A DNA stretch of 64,000 nucleotides. Source: Hoylesella enoeca JCM 12259. GTDB taxonomy: Bacteria > Bacteroidota > Bacteroidia > Bacteroidales > Bacteroidaceae. The notes beneath the pieces are model-generated. The model was not told where the DNA came from. It saw only the letters and a program-made list of their open reading frames with translations, and did not search any database. The stretch covers positions 20,514 to 84,513 of the forward strand of contig NZ_BAIX01000009.1 in NCBI RefSeq assembly GCF_000613405.1, given 5' to 3'. This document shows positions 50,370 to 58,817 of this stretch, in pieces. The position numbers were made by a program, and so were the translations under genes. Within the stretch, counting starts at the first letter, position 1, and every line of letters starts with the position of its first letter.

Positions 50370-51416
50370 AAAAGAATGTTGTCATCGACTTTTCACGTAT
50401 CAACGACTATACCGGATTCGGTGAAGTAGCCCGCAGATATTATGCCGAACTCTGCTGTGTAGATGCTCCCGACCTGCATTTCATCGCCATCGTACCGCCT
50501 GATTATACGGGAGTCAGAAGTGAGAATATCGATTATCTCACAACCGGAAACGAACTGCAAGACCTCCAAAGACTCGGTCTCAGCGCTGATTTGTGGCATA
50601 CTACCGATCAGCGTCAGCATCTTTCGCCCCGCAAATCGGGTGCAAAACGACTGCTGACTATCCACGACATTAACTTCATCGGTGAGAAAACGGGAATCCA
50701 TCGGTTGAAACGTATATTGAAAATGAAGCTAAAAATCATGCGAAGCGATTATATTTCGGTTATTTCTCAATATGTAAAAGACGATATTTCTACCCATATC
50801 GGCTTCGGGAATAAAGGCGTTTCCATTGTTTACAACGGTGTTCCCGACATCGAATCAGCCCCCCGCGAACAGCCCGCTTTTGTCAAAGATCCATCTGCAA
50901 AGTTCTTTTTCACCATCGGACAAGTTATTCCCAAGAAAAATTTCAAGACACTTTTGCCTTTGATGGATGCTTTTCCCGACCATCATCTCTACATCTGCGG
51001 CGAAACTCCAGGCCCTTATGCTGACGATATTCGCGAGCAAATTGCGACGCGATATGCTGACAGAGTGTTTCTGACAGGCCAAATCGAACACTCGGAAAAA
51101 TACTGGCTCTATGCCATTGTGCCGCTTTTCTTTTTCCCAGCAAGCTCGAGGGGTTCGGTCTTCCCATCGTAGAGGCAATGCGCTTTCGTTGTAACATCGT
51201 TGCCAGTCAGCTCACCAGCATTCCTGAAATAGCCCAAGACTACATCTCTTATTGGCTGATTTCACGCCGGAACATATGATTTCGGTACTGCAAAAAGCAT
51301 TGGACATTCCACAAGAAACGCTTCAACGTCGTCACGAAGAGATGTATCGCTACTCCCAACGTTTCAATTACGCCAATTACACAGCGCAATATCTGGAACT
51401 TTATAGAAGTATTTAG
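50366..51416 (+). pseudogene. Family 4-like glycosyltransferase, two frameshifts
   Basis: Second GT-B glycosyltransferase, related to the one before it (HDINFIGEKTGIHRL in both layouts). The start at ATG 50366 overlaps the previous stop. The first frame reaches LFFFPAS, then loses one base in a T/C-run (51127-51136). The second frame continues the GT4 signature KLEGFGLPIVEAMRF, but loses a G at about 51251-51257. The third frame runs ADFTPEHMISVLQKALDIPQ to TAG 51414-51416. Restored length is about 350 residues. Confidence 0.88.
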
Positions 51417-51443
51417 AAATGTGACCACACCTCAGGCCGCTTT

Positions 51444-51526
51444 CAGTTAACGGTTCATCGCCGTGCAACTAACCATTAGTTGCACGGCGATGAACCGTTA
51501 GTTGTCATGTAACTAACGGTTCATGA
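51444..51526. repeat. 22-bp dyad array K (4 centres) with a perfect 25-bp hairpin
   Basis: Centres at 51452, 51474, 51496 and 51518, exactly 22 bp apart. The arms 51448-51472 and 51476-51500 are perfect inverted repeats of 25 bp around a 3-base loop. The array lies in the 323-bp gap between the glycosyltransferase and DUF4861 genes. Nothing else is seen there except the promoter at 51682. Confidence 0.92.
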
Positions 51527-51681
51527 AAATCCCTCTCCGGATTCGATAGTTCATAGCTCATTCCAAATTGAGAATTCTTTTAGCCCTCGAAGTTAGGAGA
51601 TTGAGAGTCTGACGAGGTATTTTGTACGATATGTGAACTTTTTTTGTATGTCTTGCACACATGGCTTTCTGCATTTATGGC

Positions 51682-51689
51682 TACATTTG
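51682..51689 (+). promoter_or_regulatory. -7 promoter element of the DUF4861 gene/uronate operon
   Basis: TACATTTG matches TAnnTTTG and lies 50 bp before ATG 51740. No good -33 element was found at the usual distance. Confidence 0.55.
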
Positions 51690-51739
51690 TAACATGTTTC
51701 GACCGACTGAACATGCGGTTGATCAAATTTCTGATGAGA

Positions 51740-52960
51740 ATGAAAATACAACACTTGTTATGCGCTTTGTTGCTGTCGTCGGCATCTTATGCCCAGGAAG
51801 TCAGCGTGAAAATCATTAATCCAACGGCTCGGCAACGACACGAAGTGGTGCAAATCGATGCCCGAGAAGTGTATGCTCAGCTTAGAGTTAGCTATGGCTC
51901 ATCGCTCATTGTGCGGAATGCGTATCGGCAGCAAGTGACTTATCAACTGTCGCATGACAGTCTGTTGCTTGTCGACAGTAAGGTGCGACCGATGGGAACA
52001 GTGACTTACACGGTTGTTCCGGGGCAAGCAATGCCGATGAAAAGTGCTGTTGACGGGCGACTTTACGCTTGGCGTGTAGACGATTTTACGTGGGAGAACG
52101 ACCTGGGAGCGTATCGTGCTTATGGTCCGGCACTGCAACGCACGGGCGAAAAGGCTTTTGGCATAGATGTTTGGTTGAAATCGGTACCTCGTTTGGTGGT
52201 GGTAGAGCGTTATCATAACGTGTTCGTTGCTAACCGACAAGGGGCAGAATGGCGTAAACAAGGGCGAAATGAGGAGGCCGACAGTGTGAAACGGGAAAAC
52301 TCATTGCACTTGGATCACGGCAATGGATTGGATTGTTATAACGTGGGTCCGTCTTTGGGGTGTGGTGCTCCTGGCGTATTGATCGGCGATAGCATCGTGA
52401 TGCCCTATTGTTTTCAGCGCTATAAGGTGTTGGAAAACGGTCCGTTGCGTTTCACCGTGGAGTTTGTCTACGGTAAAACGACAATCGACGGGCAGAAAGA
52501 TGTTGTAGAACACAGGCGCATCAGCCTTGACAAGGGCAGCTATTTTAATCGTACTACTGTTTGGTACGAGTATTTACGCCGTCCGATAAGGGTGTGTGCA
52601 GGTGTCGTCATTCATTCTGCCGATACGAAAAGCATACGTTTGGGCAAGGATTTTGTGCAATATGCGGATCCCACGGACAGTCCTGAACGGCATAGTTTTC
52701 AGATTTACGTGGCGGCAGTTTTCCCATATGGGATAGAGAAAACGCGTTTCGTACCGTGCTCCCGATTGCAAGGCGATATCGCAGGGCACGCTATCGGAGA
52801 GAAGATTTTGCGAGAGAATGAACGTTTCGTTTATTATTTCGGTGCAGGATGGACGGGTCGTGGTGTCGAGAATCAAGATGTTTGGCAACAGAAAATCGAC
52901 CTGTTCAGACAGAATTTAGTCGCTCCACTGAAAGTGTCGATAGCTGTAAAGGGAGCCTGA
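51740..52960 (+). CDS. Exported DUF4861-family protein, pectin-linked
   Basis: The start at ATG 51740 gives MKIQHLLCALLLSSASYAQ, a clear signal peptide; the longer frame overlaps the promoter. About 406 residues, mostly beta strands, with LHLDHGNGLDCYNVGPSLGCGAPGV and YYFGAGWTGRGVENQDVWQ. I recognise it as resembling DUF4861, which is frequent in pectin and polygalacturonan utilisation loci. A role in unsaturated galacturonide processing is suggested by family company and by the kdgK-eda-kduI-kduD genes downstream. No enzymatic activity can be assigned from sequence alone. Confidence 0.78.
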   Translation: MKIQHLLCALLLSSASYAQEVSVKIINPTARQRHEVVQIDAREVYAQLRVSYGSSLIVRNAYRQQVTYQLSHDSLLLVDSKVRPMGTVTYTVVPGQAMPMKSAVDGRLYAWRVDDFTWENDLGAYRAYGPALQRTGEKAFGIDVWLKSVPRLVVVERYHNVFVANRQGAEWRKQGRNEEADSVKRENSLHLDHGNGLDCYNVGPSLGCGAPGVLIGDSIVMPYCFQRYKVLENGPLRFTVEFVYGKTTIDGQKDVVEHRRISLDKGSYFNRTTVWYEYLRRPIRVCAGVVIHSADTKSIRLGKDFVQYADPTDSPERHSFQIYVAAVFPYGIEKTRFVPCSRLQGDIAGHAIGEKILRENERFVYYFGAGWTGRGVENQDVWQQKIDLFRQNLVAPLKVSIAVKGA

Positions 52961-53024
52961 TCAATACATTAACTTGTTTGTTTGTCAGCTCGTTGATCAT
53001 TGTTTAAAATATAAACTCATATAA

Positions 53025-54044
53025 ATGAAAATCGTAACATTAGGAGAAATTATGCTTCGGCTTTCTCCGGAAGGTAACGGTCGCTTCGTTCAAGCCGATT
53101 GTTTTCGTATCATTCCGGGAGGAGGTGAAGCCAATGTGGCTGTCAGTCTGGCCAATTATGGGCATCAGAGTTGTTTTGTCAGCAAGTTACCCGAGCACGA
53201 AATCGGGCAAATTGCCGTGAATGCACTGCGTCGTTACGGTGTAGATACACAGTACATTGTCCGTGGCGGGGCACGTGTCGGGCTTTATTATGCAGAGACT
53301 GGCGCGTCGATGCGGCCGAGTAAGGTGATTTATGACCGTGCTCACGCGGCCATTGCAGAGTGTGATCCGCAGGAATTCGACTTTGATGAAATAATGGATG
53401 GAACTCAGTGGTTTCATTGGAGTGGCATAACGCCTGCACTGAGCAATCAAGCTGCACTGTTGACAAAGCTTGCTTGCGAGGCTGCCCATCATCATCACGT
53501 AACTGTAAGTTGTGACTTGAACTATCGTAAAAAACTTTGGACTTCTGAGAAAGCAATCTCTGTGATGTCTCCTTTAATGCAATACGTGGATGTATGTATC
53601 GGTAATGAAGAGGATGCTCAGCTCTGTTTGGGATTCCGTCCTGATGCCGATGTAGAAGGAGGAAAGACAGATGCCGATGGATATCATCGTATTTTTGAAC
53701 AGATGATACGGCAATTCGGGTTTCAATATGTTGTTTCAACGCTTCGCGAATCTTATTCTGCGACCTGTAATGGATGGAAAGCGCTTATCTTTAATGGTAA
53801 AGAATTTTATGAGAGTAAGCGTTATGAGATTAATCCGATCATTGATAGAGTAGGGGGAGGAGACGCTTTTTCCGCCGGACTTATTCACGGTTTGCTGACT
53901 AAGAAGACTCAAGGCGAGGCGTTGGAGTTTGCCGTTGCGGCTTCAGCTTTGAAACATACGATCGGCGGAGACTTTAATCTTGTTAGTGAAGATGAAGTAG
54001 AGTCGCTTGTTAAAGGGAATGCAAACGGTCGAGTACAACGATAA
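53025..54044 (+). CDS. kdgK: 2-dehydro-3-deoxygluconokinase KdgK (PfkB family)
   Basis: Phosphorylates KDG to KDPG with ATP in the uronate pathway. At 339 residues it is a PfkB/ribokinase fold: N-terminal [16 protein letters not shown], a middle [12 protein letters not shown] and the catalytic [15 protein letters not shown] with the base Asp. It is followed 20 bp later by eda, so the two consecutive steps are encoded together. It lies 64 bp after the DUF4861 gene, possibly in the same transcript. Confidence 0.92.
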   Translation: MKIVTLGEIMLRLSPEGNGRFVQADCFRIIPGGGEANVAVSLANYGHQSCFVSKLPEHEIGQIAVNALRRYGVDTQYIVRGGARVGLYYAETGASMRPSKVIYDRAHAAIAECDPQEFDFDEIMDGTQWFHWSGITPALSNQAALLTKLACEAAHHHHVTVSCDLNYRKKLWTSEKAISVMSPLMQYVDVCIGNEEDAQLCLGFRPDADVEGGKTDADGYHRIFEQMIRQFGFQYVVSTLRESYSATCNGWKALIFNGKEFYESKRYEINPIIDRVGGGDAFSAGLIHGLLTKKTQGEALEFAVAASALKHTIGGDFNLVSEDEVESLVKGNANGRVQR

Positions 54045-54064
54045 AGAGAAATATAGGAAATATA

Positions 54065-54733
54065 ATGGCAAAGTTTGATAAGATAGAAGTCTTGCAGAAG
54101 ATAGGTGCAACTGGTATGGTGCCTGTCTTCTATCACAAAGACGTTGAATTGGCAAAGCAGGTGGTGAAAGCTTGCTATGACGGCGGCGTACGTGCTTTTG
54201 AGTTTACGAATCGAGGCGATTTCGCCCACGAAGTATTTGGAAATTTGGTGAAATGGGCTGATAATGAGTGTCCTGAATTGGCTCTTGGAGTAGGCTCTAT
54301 CGTTGATCCTGCAACGGCGGCATTATATATTCAGCTCGGTGCCAACTTCATTGTGGGGCCGCTCTTTAATCCGGATATTGCCCCGATTTGTAATAGACGT
54401 TTGATACCTTATTGTCCGGGATGCGGCAGTGTCAGTGAGATTGGTAAGGCACAAGAGTTGGGTTCCGACTTGACGAAACTCTTTCCCGGTGACGTTTTGA
54501 CGCCGAAGATGGTGAAAAATATTATGGCTCCGTGTCCGTGGACAAAGATTATGGCGACGGGAGGCGTCGAACCTTCGCGCGAAAACTTGGCAGAATGGTT
54601 TAAGGCAGGTGTTTTTTGTGTGGGAATGGGGTCTAAGTTGTTTCCCAAAGAGCGGATTGCTGCTGGTGATTGGGCGTATATCACGGAACTGTGCAGGGCG
54701 TGTCTTACCATTATTAGTAGCTTGAAATCATAA
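54065..54733 (+). CDS. eda: KDPG aldolase Eda (bifunctional KHG/KDPG type)
   Basis: Splits 2-keto-3-deoxy-6-phosphogluconate into pyruvate and glyceraldehyde-3-phosphate. A class I aldolase trimer of 222 residues. The barrel shows MVPVFYH at the N-terminus, the catalytic-Glu segment RAFEFTNRG, and the Schiff-base Lys segment [12 protein letters not shown], followed by [20 protein letters not shown]. It lies 20 bp after kdgK and 14 bp before the permease gene. Confidence 0.93.
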   Translation: MAKFDKIEVLQKIGATGMVPVFYHKDVELAKQVVKACYDGGVRAFEFTNRGDFAHEVFGNLVKWADNECPELALGVGSIVDPATAALYIQLGANFIVGPLFNPDIAPICNRRLIPYCPGCGSVSEIGKAQELGSDLTKLFPGDVLTPKMVKNIMAPCPWTKIMATGGVEPSRENLAEWFKAGVFCVGMGSKLFPKERIAAGDWAYITELCRACLTIISSLKS

Positions 54734-54747
54734 GATAAGTAAGTTTT

Positions 54748-56112
54748 ATGAATGTATTCAGTTATATAATTCAGTTAGGAGCGAGTGTAATGATGCCGAT
54801 TCTCTTTACTTTAATCGGTCTCATTATCGGTATGAAGTTCGGTAAATCACTAAAATCCGGTCTGTATGTCGGTGTCGGTTTCGTTGGATTAGGCATCGTG
54901 ACGTCTTTGCTGACGACTAATTTTAATGCTCCTTTAAGTAATATCTCCGAGCTTTATCAGCTGCAACTCAATATCTTTGATATGGGATGGCCGGCTGCGG
55001 CAGCCGTTGCTTACAACACTGCTGTCGGTGCTCTTGTCATTCCTGTGTGCTTAGGTGTCAATCTCTTGATGTTACTCACCAAGACAACACGCACTGTTAA
55101 CATTGACCTTTGGAATTACTGGCACTTTGCTTTTATTGGTGCTGTAGCTTATTTTGTGATGGGAGAAAGTCTCTTTTGGGGATATTTTGCAGCCATCATC
55201 TGCTATATTATAACGTTAGTCAGTGCAGATCTGATTGCAGGAAAGTTTCATCGCTATTATGAGAATTTAGATACCATCTCTATTCCGCAACCTTTCTGTC
55301 TGAGTTTTGTTCCTTTTGCCATTGTCATCGACAAGGTATTGAATCTTATTCCGGGTTTCAACAAGTTGGATATAGATGCCGAAGGCTTAAAGAAAAAGTT
55401 CGGAGTGCTTGGCGAACCACTTGTATTGGGCGTTATAGTGGGGCTTCTCATCGGTGTCTTTGCACATCAAAATCTGAAAGGAATACTCTTTTTGGGAATC
55501 ACGATGGGGGCTGTAATGGAATTGATCCCGCGCATAACGAAACTCTTTATAGATGGATTGATGCCTATTTCAGAGAAAACCAAGGAGTTGATTGACAAAC
55601 GTTTTCACGGACGTAAGATATTTATTGGAATGAGTCCGGCCCTTGTTATTGGTCATCCTACAACGTTGGTAGTGTCTCTTTTACTTATTCCGACTGCTCT
55701 TGTCGTGGCTGTTATCCTGCCCGGAAACCAGTTCTTGCCTTTGGCTTCATTGGCAGGAATGTTCTATCTTTTCCCTTTGGTGCTTCCGATTACTAATGGA
55801 AATGTTGTCAAGACCTACCTGATAGGACTTGTTGCAATTGTCATCGGCTTATATTTCGTTACGGATATGGCACCCGATTTCACAATGGCGGCCAATGAAG
55901 TATATAAAGCTACGGGCGATTCAGCGGCTAAAATACCCGAAGGGTTTGATGGTGGAGCGCTGGATTTTGCCTCTTCGCTTTTCGGATGGACGATATATAA
56001 ACTCACATGTTACGTGAAATACGTCGGTCCGACAGTGCTTGTGGTTCTTACACTTGGTATGATGCTTTATAATCGCAGACAGATTATTGCAGACGAAAGT
56101 CAATCTCTTTAA
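54748..56112 (+). CDS. Orphan PTS galactitol-type EIIC-like permease
   Basis: A 454-residue membrane protein with about 10-12 helices. It resembles the EIIC-Gat family of the phosphotransferase system (MMPILFTLIGLIIGMKFGKSLKSGLYVGVGFVGLGIV; NTAVGALVIPVCLGVNLLMLL). No EIIA, EIIB, HPr or EI gene is in the window, and full sugar PTS systems are rare in Bacteroidota. It sits in the middle of a uronate operon, between eda and an exported KduI. It is therefore more likely an uncoupled carrier for a uronate intermediate than a phosphorylating PTS. Confidence 0.82.
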   Translation: MNVFSYIIQLGASVMMPILFTLIGLIIGMKFGKSLKSGLYVGVGFVGLGIVTSLLTTNFNAPLSNISELYQLQLNIFDMGWPAAAAVAYNTAVGALVIPVCLGVNLLMLLTKTTRTVNIDLWNYWHFAFIGAVAYFVMGESLFWGYFAAIICYIITLVSADLIAGKFHRYYENLDTISIPQPFCLSFVPFAIVIDKVLNLIPGFNKLDIDAEGLKKKFGVLGEPLVLGVIVGLLIGVFAHQNLKGILFLGITMGAVMELIPRITKLFIDGLMPISEKTKELIDKRFHGRKIFIGMSPALVIGHPTTLVVSLLLIPTALVVAVILPGNQFLPLASLAGMFYLFPLVLPITNGNVVKTYLIGLVAIVIGLYFVTDMAPDFTMAANEVYKATGDSAAKIPEGFDGGALDFASSLFGWTIYKLTCYVKYVGPTVLVVLTLGMMLYNRRQIIADESQSL

Positions 56113-56143
56113 ATCCATTTAATTAATAAATCAAGAAACGATA

Positions 56144-57061
56144 ATGAAAAAACTGACGACTTCTATTGCTCTCCTGCTTTTCGTTTTAAGCAGCATTGCT
56201 CAGACAACAAATTATAATGTCCGTTGGGCGAACCATCCCGCAGATGTAAAAAACTATGATACGCAACGCCTTCGCAAAGAGTTTCTCATTGATAAGGTGT
56301 TTGCGCCTAACGAAATCAATTGGACTTACACGATGTATGACCGCTTCTTGATTGGTGGTGCAGAGCCTGTTGGGATGCCGTTAGAACTGAATCCCATCGA
56401 ACCATTGAAAGCTAAGACGCTATTAGAGAACCGAGAGCTTGGCATTATCAATGTCGGCGGCGAGGGAACGGTTACAATAGACGGAAAGGTTTATAACCTC
56501 GGATTCCAAGAAGGAATCTATATCGGTCGCTCCACAGCGGAACATCCCAATCGCATTGTACTTTCGAGCAAAGACAGTTCGCGGCCGGCTAAATTCTATA
56601 TGAATAGTGCCGTTGCCCACAAAAGCTATCCGACGAAACTTGTAACACTGAAAGATGCCAAGAATATCAAGGCTGGAAGTCTTGCCGGAAGTAATGACCG
56701 TGTCATTCATCAATTGATTATCAACGGCGTTGCAGGCGTTCAAACCTGTCAGTTACAGATGGGAATAACAGAGCTCAAGACAGGTTCCGTTTGGAATACG
56801 ATGCCTGCTCATACGCACCTTCGCCGTATGGAGACTTACCTTTACTTTAATGTTCCCGGCGATCAGATGGTCTGTCATTTGATGGGAGAACCCCAAGAGA
56901 CCCGTCATATTTGGATGAAGAACGAGCAAGCCGTTATTGCTCCTCAATGGTCTGTCCACTGTGCAGCCGGCACGAGCAACTATACCTTTATTTGGGGAAT
57001 GGCCGGTGAGAATCTGGATTATGGTGATATGCAAGTCGTCAAGATAACGGATCTGAGATAA
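56144..57061 (+). CDS. kduI: Exported 5-keto-4-deoxyuronate isomerase KduI
   Basis: Converts 5-keto-4-deoxyuronate (from unsaturated galacturonide) to 3-deoxy-2,5-diketogluconate (DKII). The 305 residues begin with a signal peptide (hydrophobic run 6-17, then SIAQ), which the usual cytoplasmic KduI lacks. Zinc ligands H223, H225, E230 and H272 are in [15 protein letters not shown] and SVHCAAGT. They match the E. coli KduI ligands 196, 198, 203 and 245 as I recall them, with a constant shift of 27. The zinc site is complete, so activity in the periplasm is likely. The gene is between the permease and kduD. Confidence 0.92.
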   Translation: MKKLTTSIALLLFVLSSIAQTTNYNVRWANHPADVKNYDTQRLRKEFLIDKVFAPNEINWTYTMYDRFLIGGAEPVGMPLELNPIEPLKAKTLLENRELGIINVGGEGTVTIDGKVYNLGFQEGIYIGRSTAEHPNRIVLSSKDSSRPAKFYMNSAVAHKSYPTKLVTLKDAKNIKAGSLAGSNDRVIHQLIINGVAGVQTCQLQMGITELKTGSVWNTMPAHTHLRRMETYLYFNVPGDQMVCHLMGEPQETRHIWMKNEQAVIAPQWSVHCAAGTSNYTFIWGMAGENLDYGDMQVVKITDLR

Positions 57062-57104
57062 ATGAAGTCTACTCGTCAATTCGACAACTATAAAATAAAT
57101 AACA

Positions 57105-57908
57105 ATGGATATTTTTTCAAAAAACTTTTCATTAGAAGGTAAAGTCGCATTAGTCACAGGTGCGGCTTACGGAATCGGTTTCGCCATAGCAGAATCTTTT
57201 GCTTTGGCAGGAGCAAAAATTGCTTTCAACTGTCGTGATCAGAAACATTTGGATCAGGCTTTGGCCGATTATGCAGCCAAAGGTATTGCCGTTAAGGGTT
57301 ATATCGCAGATGTTACGGACGAAGAGCAAGTAAAAAATCTGGTGGATCAAATCACTCGTGAGCTTGGCACCATCGACATTCTTGTCAATAATGCGGGTAT
57401 AATCAAACGCATCCCGATGGAAGAAATGAGTGTGGAAGACTTCCGCAAAGTCGTGGATGTAGACTTAAATGCACCGTTTATTGTGTCTAAAGCCGTCATC
57501 CCGGGCATGAAAAAGAAAGGTCGCGGGAAGATTATCAACATCTGTTCGATGATGAGTGAGCTGGGCCGTGAGACTGTTTCGGCTTATGCTGCGGCCAAAG
57601 GAGGACTCAAAATGCTCACGCGCAACATCTGTTCCGAGTTTGGCGGCTGCAACATTCAGTGCAACGGAATCGGCCCTGGCTATATTGCCACGCCGCAAAC
57701 AGCCCCGTTGCGTGAGTTGCAAGCTGATGGAAGCCGGCATCCTTTTGATCGTTTCATCCTCTCGAAAACGCCTGCCGGGCGCTGGGGAACGCCCGAAGAC
57801 CTGATGGGACCTGCCGTATTCCTGGCCAGCGAAGCCTCAGACTTTGTCAACGGACACATTCTTTACGTCGACGGCGGTATCTTGGCTTATATCGGGAAAC
57901 AGCCATAG
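57105..57908 (+). CDS. kduD: 2-dehydro-3-deoxy-D-gluconate 5-dehydrogenase KduD
   Basis: NAD(P)-dependent short-chain dehydrogenase that interconverts DKII and KDG in the cytoplasm. A full-length SDR of 267 residues: TGAAYGIGFAIAES (dinucleotide site), NNAG at about 91-94, catalytic Ser in ICSMMSELG, YAAAKGG with the Tyr-x-x-x-Lys pair, and the C-terminal NGHILYVDGGILAYIG typical of KduD. It has no signal peptide, unlike KduI. It lies 43 bp after kduI and probably ends the operon. Confidence 0.93.
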   Translation: MDIFSKNFSLEGKVALVTGAAYGIGFAIAESFALAGAKIAFNCRDQKHLDQALADYAAKGIAVKGYIADVTDEEQVKNLVDQITRELGTIDILVNNAGIIKRIPMEEMSVEDFRKVVDVDLNAPFIVSKAVIPGMKKKGRGKIINICSMMSELGRETVSAYAAAKGGLKMLTRNICSEFGGCNIQCNGIGPGYIATPQTAPLRELQADGSRHPFDRFILSKTPAGRWGTPEDLMGPAVFLASEASDFVNGHILYVDGGILAYIGKQP

Positions 57909-57919
57909 ACGATATATTT

Positions 57920-57951
57920 TTGCATCGTTTGCGAAAAAGAACTATCTTTGT
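57920..57951 (+). promoter_or_regulatory. Promoter of the DJ-1/PfpI gene
   Basis: TTTG at 57920-57923 and TATCTTTG at 57944-57951 are 20 bp apart. ATG 57984 follows 32 bp later. Confidence 0.75.
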
Positions 57952-57983
57952 TGTCGATTTGATTACAATAAAATTCAAAGATT

Positions 57984-58511
57984 ATGAGTAAGAAAGTAGC
58001 AGTGTTGGCTGTCAATCCGGTAAATGGTTTGGGCCTTTTCACGTATTTGGAGAACTTCTTCGAGAACAAGATTGCATATCGTGTGTTTGCTGTTTCTGAT
58101 TCGACGGATATCAAAACCAACTCGGGTGTTGCGCTGAAAGCAGATGCTCTTGTCGCAGATTTGGCCGGTCATGCCGCCGATTATGATGCGATGGTTTTCT
58201 CGTGCGGTGATGCCATGCCGGTGTTTGCACAACATGCAGACGCGCCTTACAATCAAATGCTGATCCAAGTGATCAAGGAGTTTGCCGGCGCCGGCAAACT
58301 ATTGATCGGTCATTGCGGTGCAGGCGTGTTGTTTGATTTGGCTGGTGTGACCGCCGGAAAGCAAGTAACCTGTCATCCTTATGTGAAAGACATGGTAAAG
58401 AATGCCACTTATGTCGATGCGCCTTACTGCATCGACGACAATATTTACACCGCAGCCGAAGAGAAAGAATTGCATTTGATGATGCCCGAAGTGGTGAAAG
58501 TGCTAAAATAA
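57984..58511 (+). CDS. DJ-1/PfpI-superfamily protein
   Basis: A 175-residue class I glutamine-amidotransferase-like protein. The nucleophile elbow GHCGAG (Cys at about 112) is intact, and the Glu partner may be in the N-terminal half. Family members act as glyoxalases, protein-repair enzymes or stress chaperones, and sequence alone does not choose between them. It is monocistronic, with its own promoter and a strong terminator. Confidence 0.85.
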   Translation: MSKKVAVLAVNPVNGLGLFTYLENFFENKIAYRVFAVSDSTDIKTNSGVALKADALVADLAGHAADYDAMVFSCGDAMPVFAQHADAPYNQMLIQVIKEFAGAGKLLIGHCGAGVLFDLAGVTAGKQVTCHPYVKDMVKNATYVDAPYCIDDNIYTAAEEKELHLMMPEVVKVLK

Positions 58512-58530
58512 AAGAACTTGTGAAACAAGC

Positions 58531-58562
58531 AACGAGGTCGCTGTCACGGCCTCGTTTTTTTG
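58531..58562 (+). terminator. Intrinsic terminator after the DJ-1 gene
   Basis: AACGAGGTCG (58531-58540) pairs with CGGCCTCGTT (58547-58556) around a 6-base loop, with one wobble pair, and is followed by T's up to 58561. It starts 20 bp after the stop. Confidence 0.85.
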
Positions 58563-58575
58563 TTGCTGTTCGCTT

Positions 58576-58760
58576 GGACGAACAAAAAATTGCGATTTCT
58601 CGCTTTCCGAGGGGTCGGACGAACAAAAAATTGTGATTTCTCACTTTCCGAGGGGTCGGACGAACAAAAAATTGCGATTTCTCGCTTTCCGAGGGGTCGG
58701 ACGAACAAAAAATTGCGATTTCTCACTTTCCGAGGGGTCGGATGAACAAAAAATTGCGAT
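58576..58760. repeat. 41-bp direct tandem repeat, four units plus a partial fifth
   Basis: Units begin at 58576, 58617, 58658 and 58699, each 41 bp, and a partial fifth begins at 58740. Units share GAACAAAAAATTG and CTTTCCGAGGGGTC. They differ at two or three bases (TCGC in units 1 and 3, TCAC in 2 and 4), suggesting an 82-bp higher-order repeat. The period is not a multiple of three, so it is non-coding. The fifth unit breaks off in the shared bases TTGCGATT and runs directly into a 22-bp-family dyad. This and dyad L fill the 306-bp convergent gap. Confidence 0.93.
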
Positions 58761-58773
58761 TAACGGTTAATCA
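58757..58773. repeat. Single dyad of the 22-bp family (array L)
   Basis: One TAACGGTTA dyad centred at 58765. It is fused to the end of the 41-bp repeat block. Confidence 0.7.
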
Positions 58774-58817
58774 GACTCCTTTTCATGTCCAGTTGAGAAT
58801 TGGTGATCGGCAACGGC

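Noticed and set aside
58544..58745. Short open frames over the 41-bp repeat (for example KKLRFLAFRG repeats)
   Set aside because: They exist on both strands only because the repeat lacks stops. The period is not a multiple of three, so no repeated peptide is conserved.
58576..58760. CRISPR array
   Set aside because: The 41-bp units are directly abutting with no unique spacers, and no cas gene is present.
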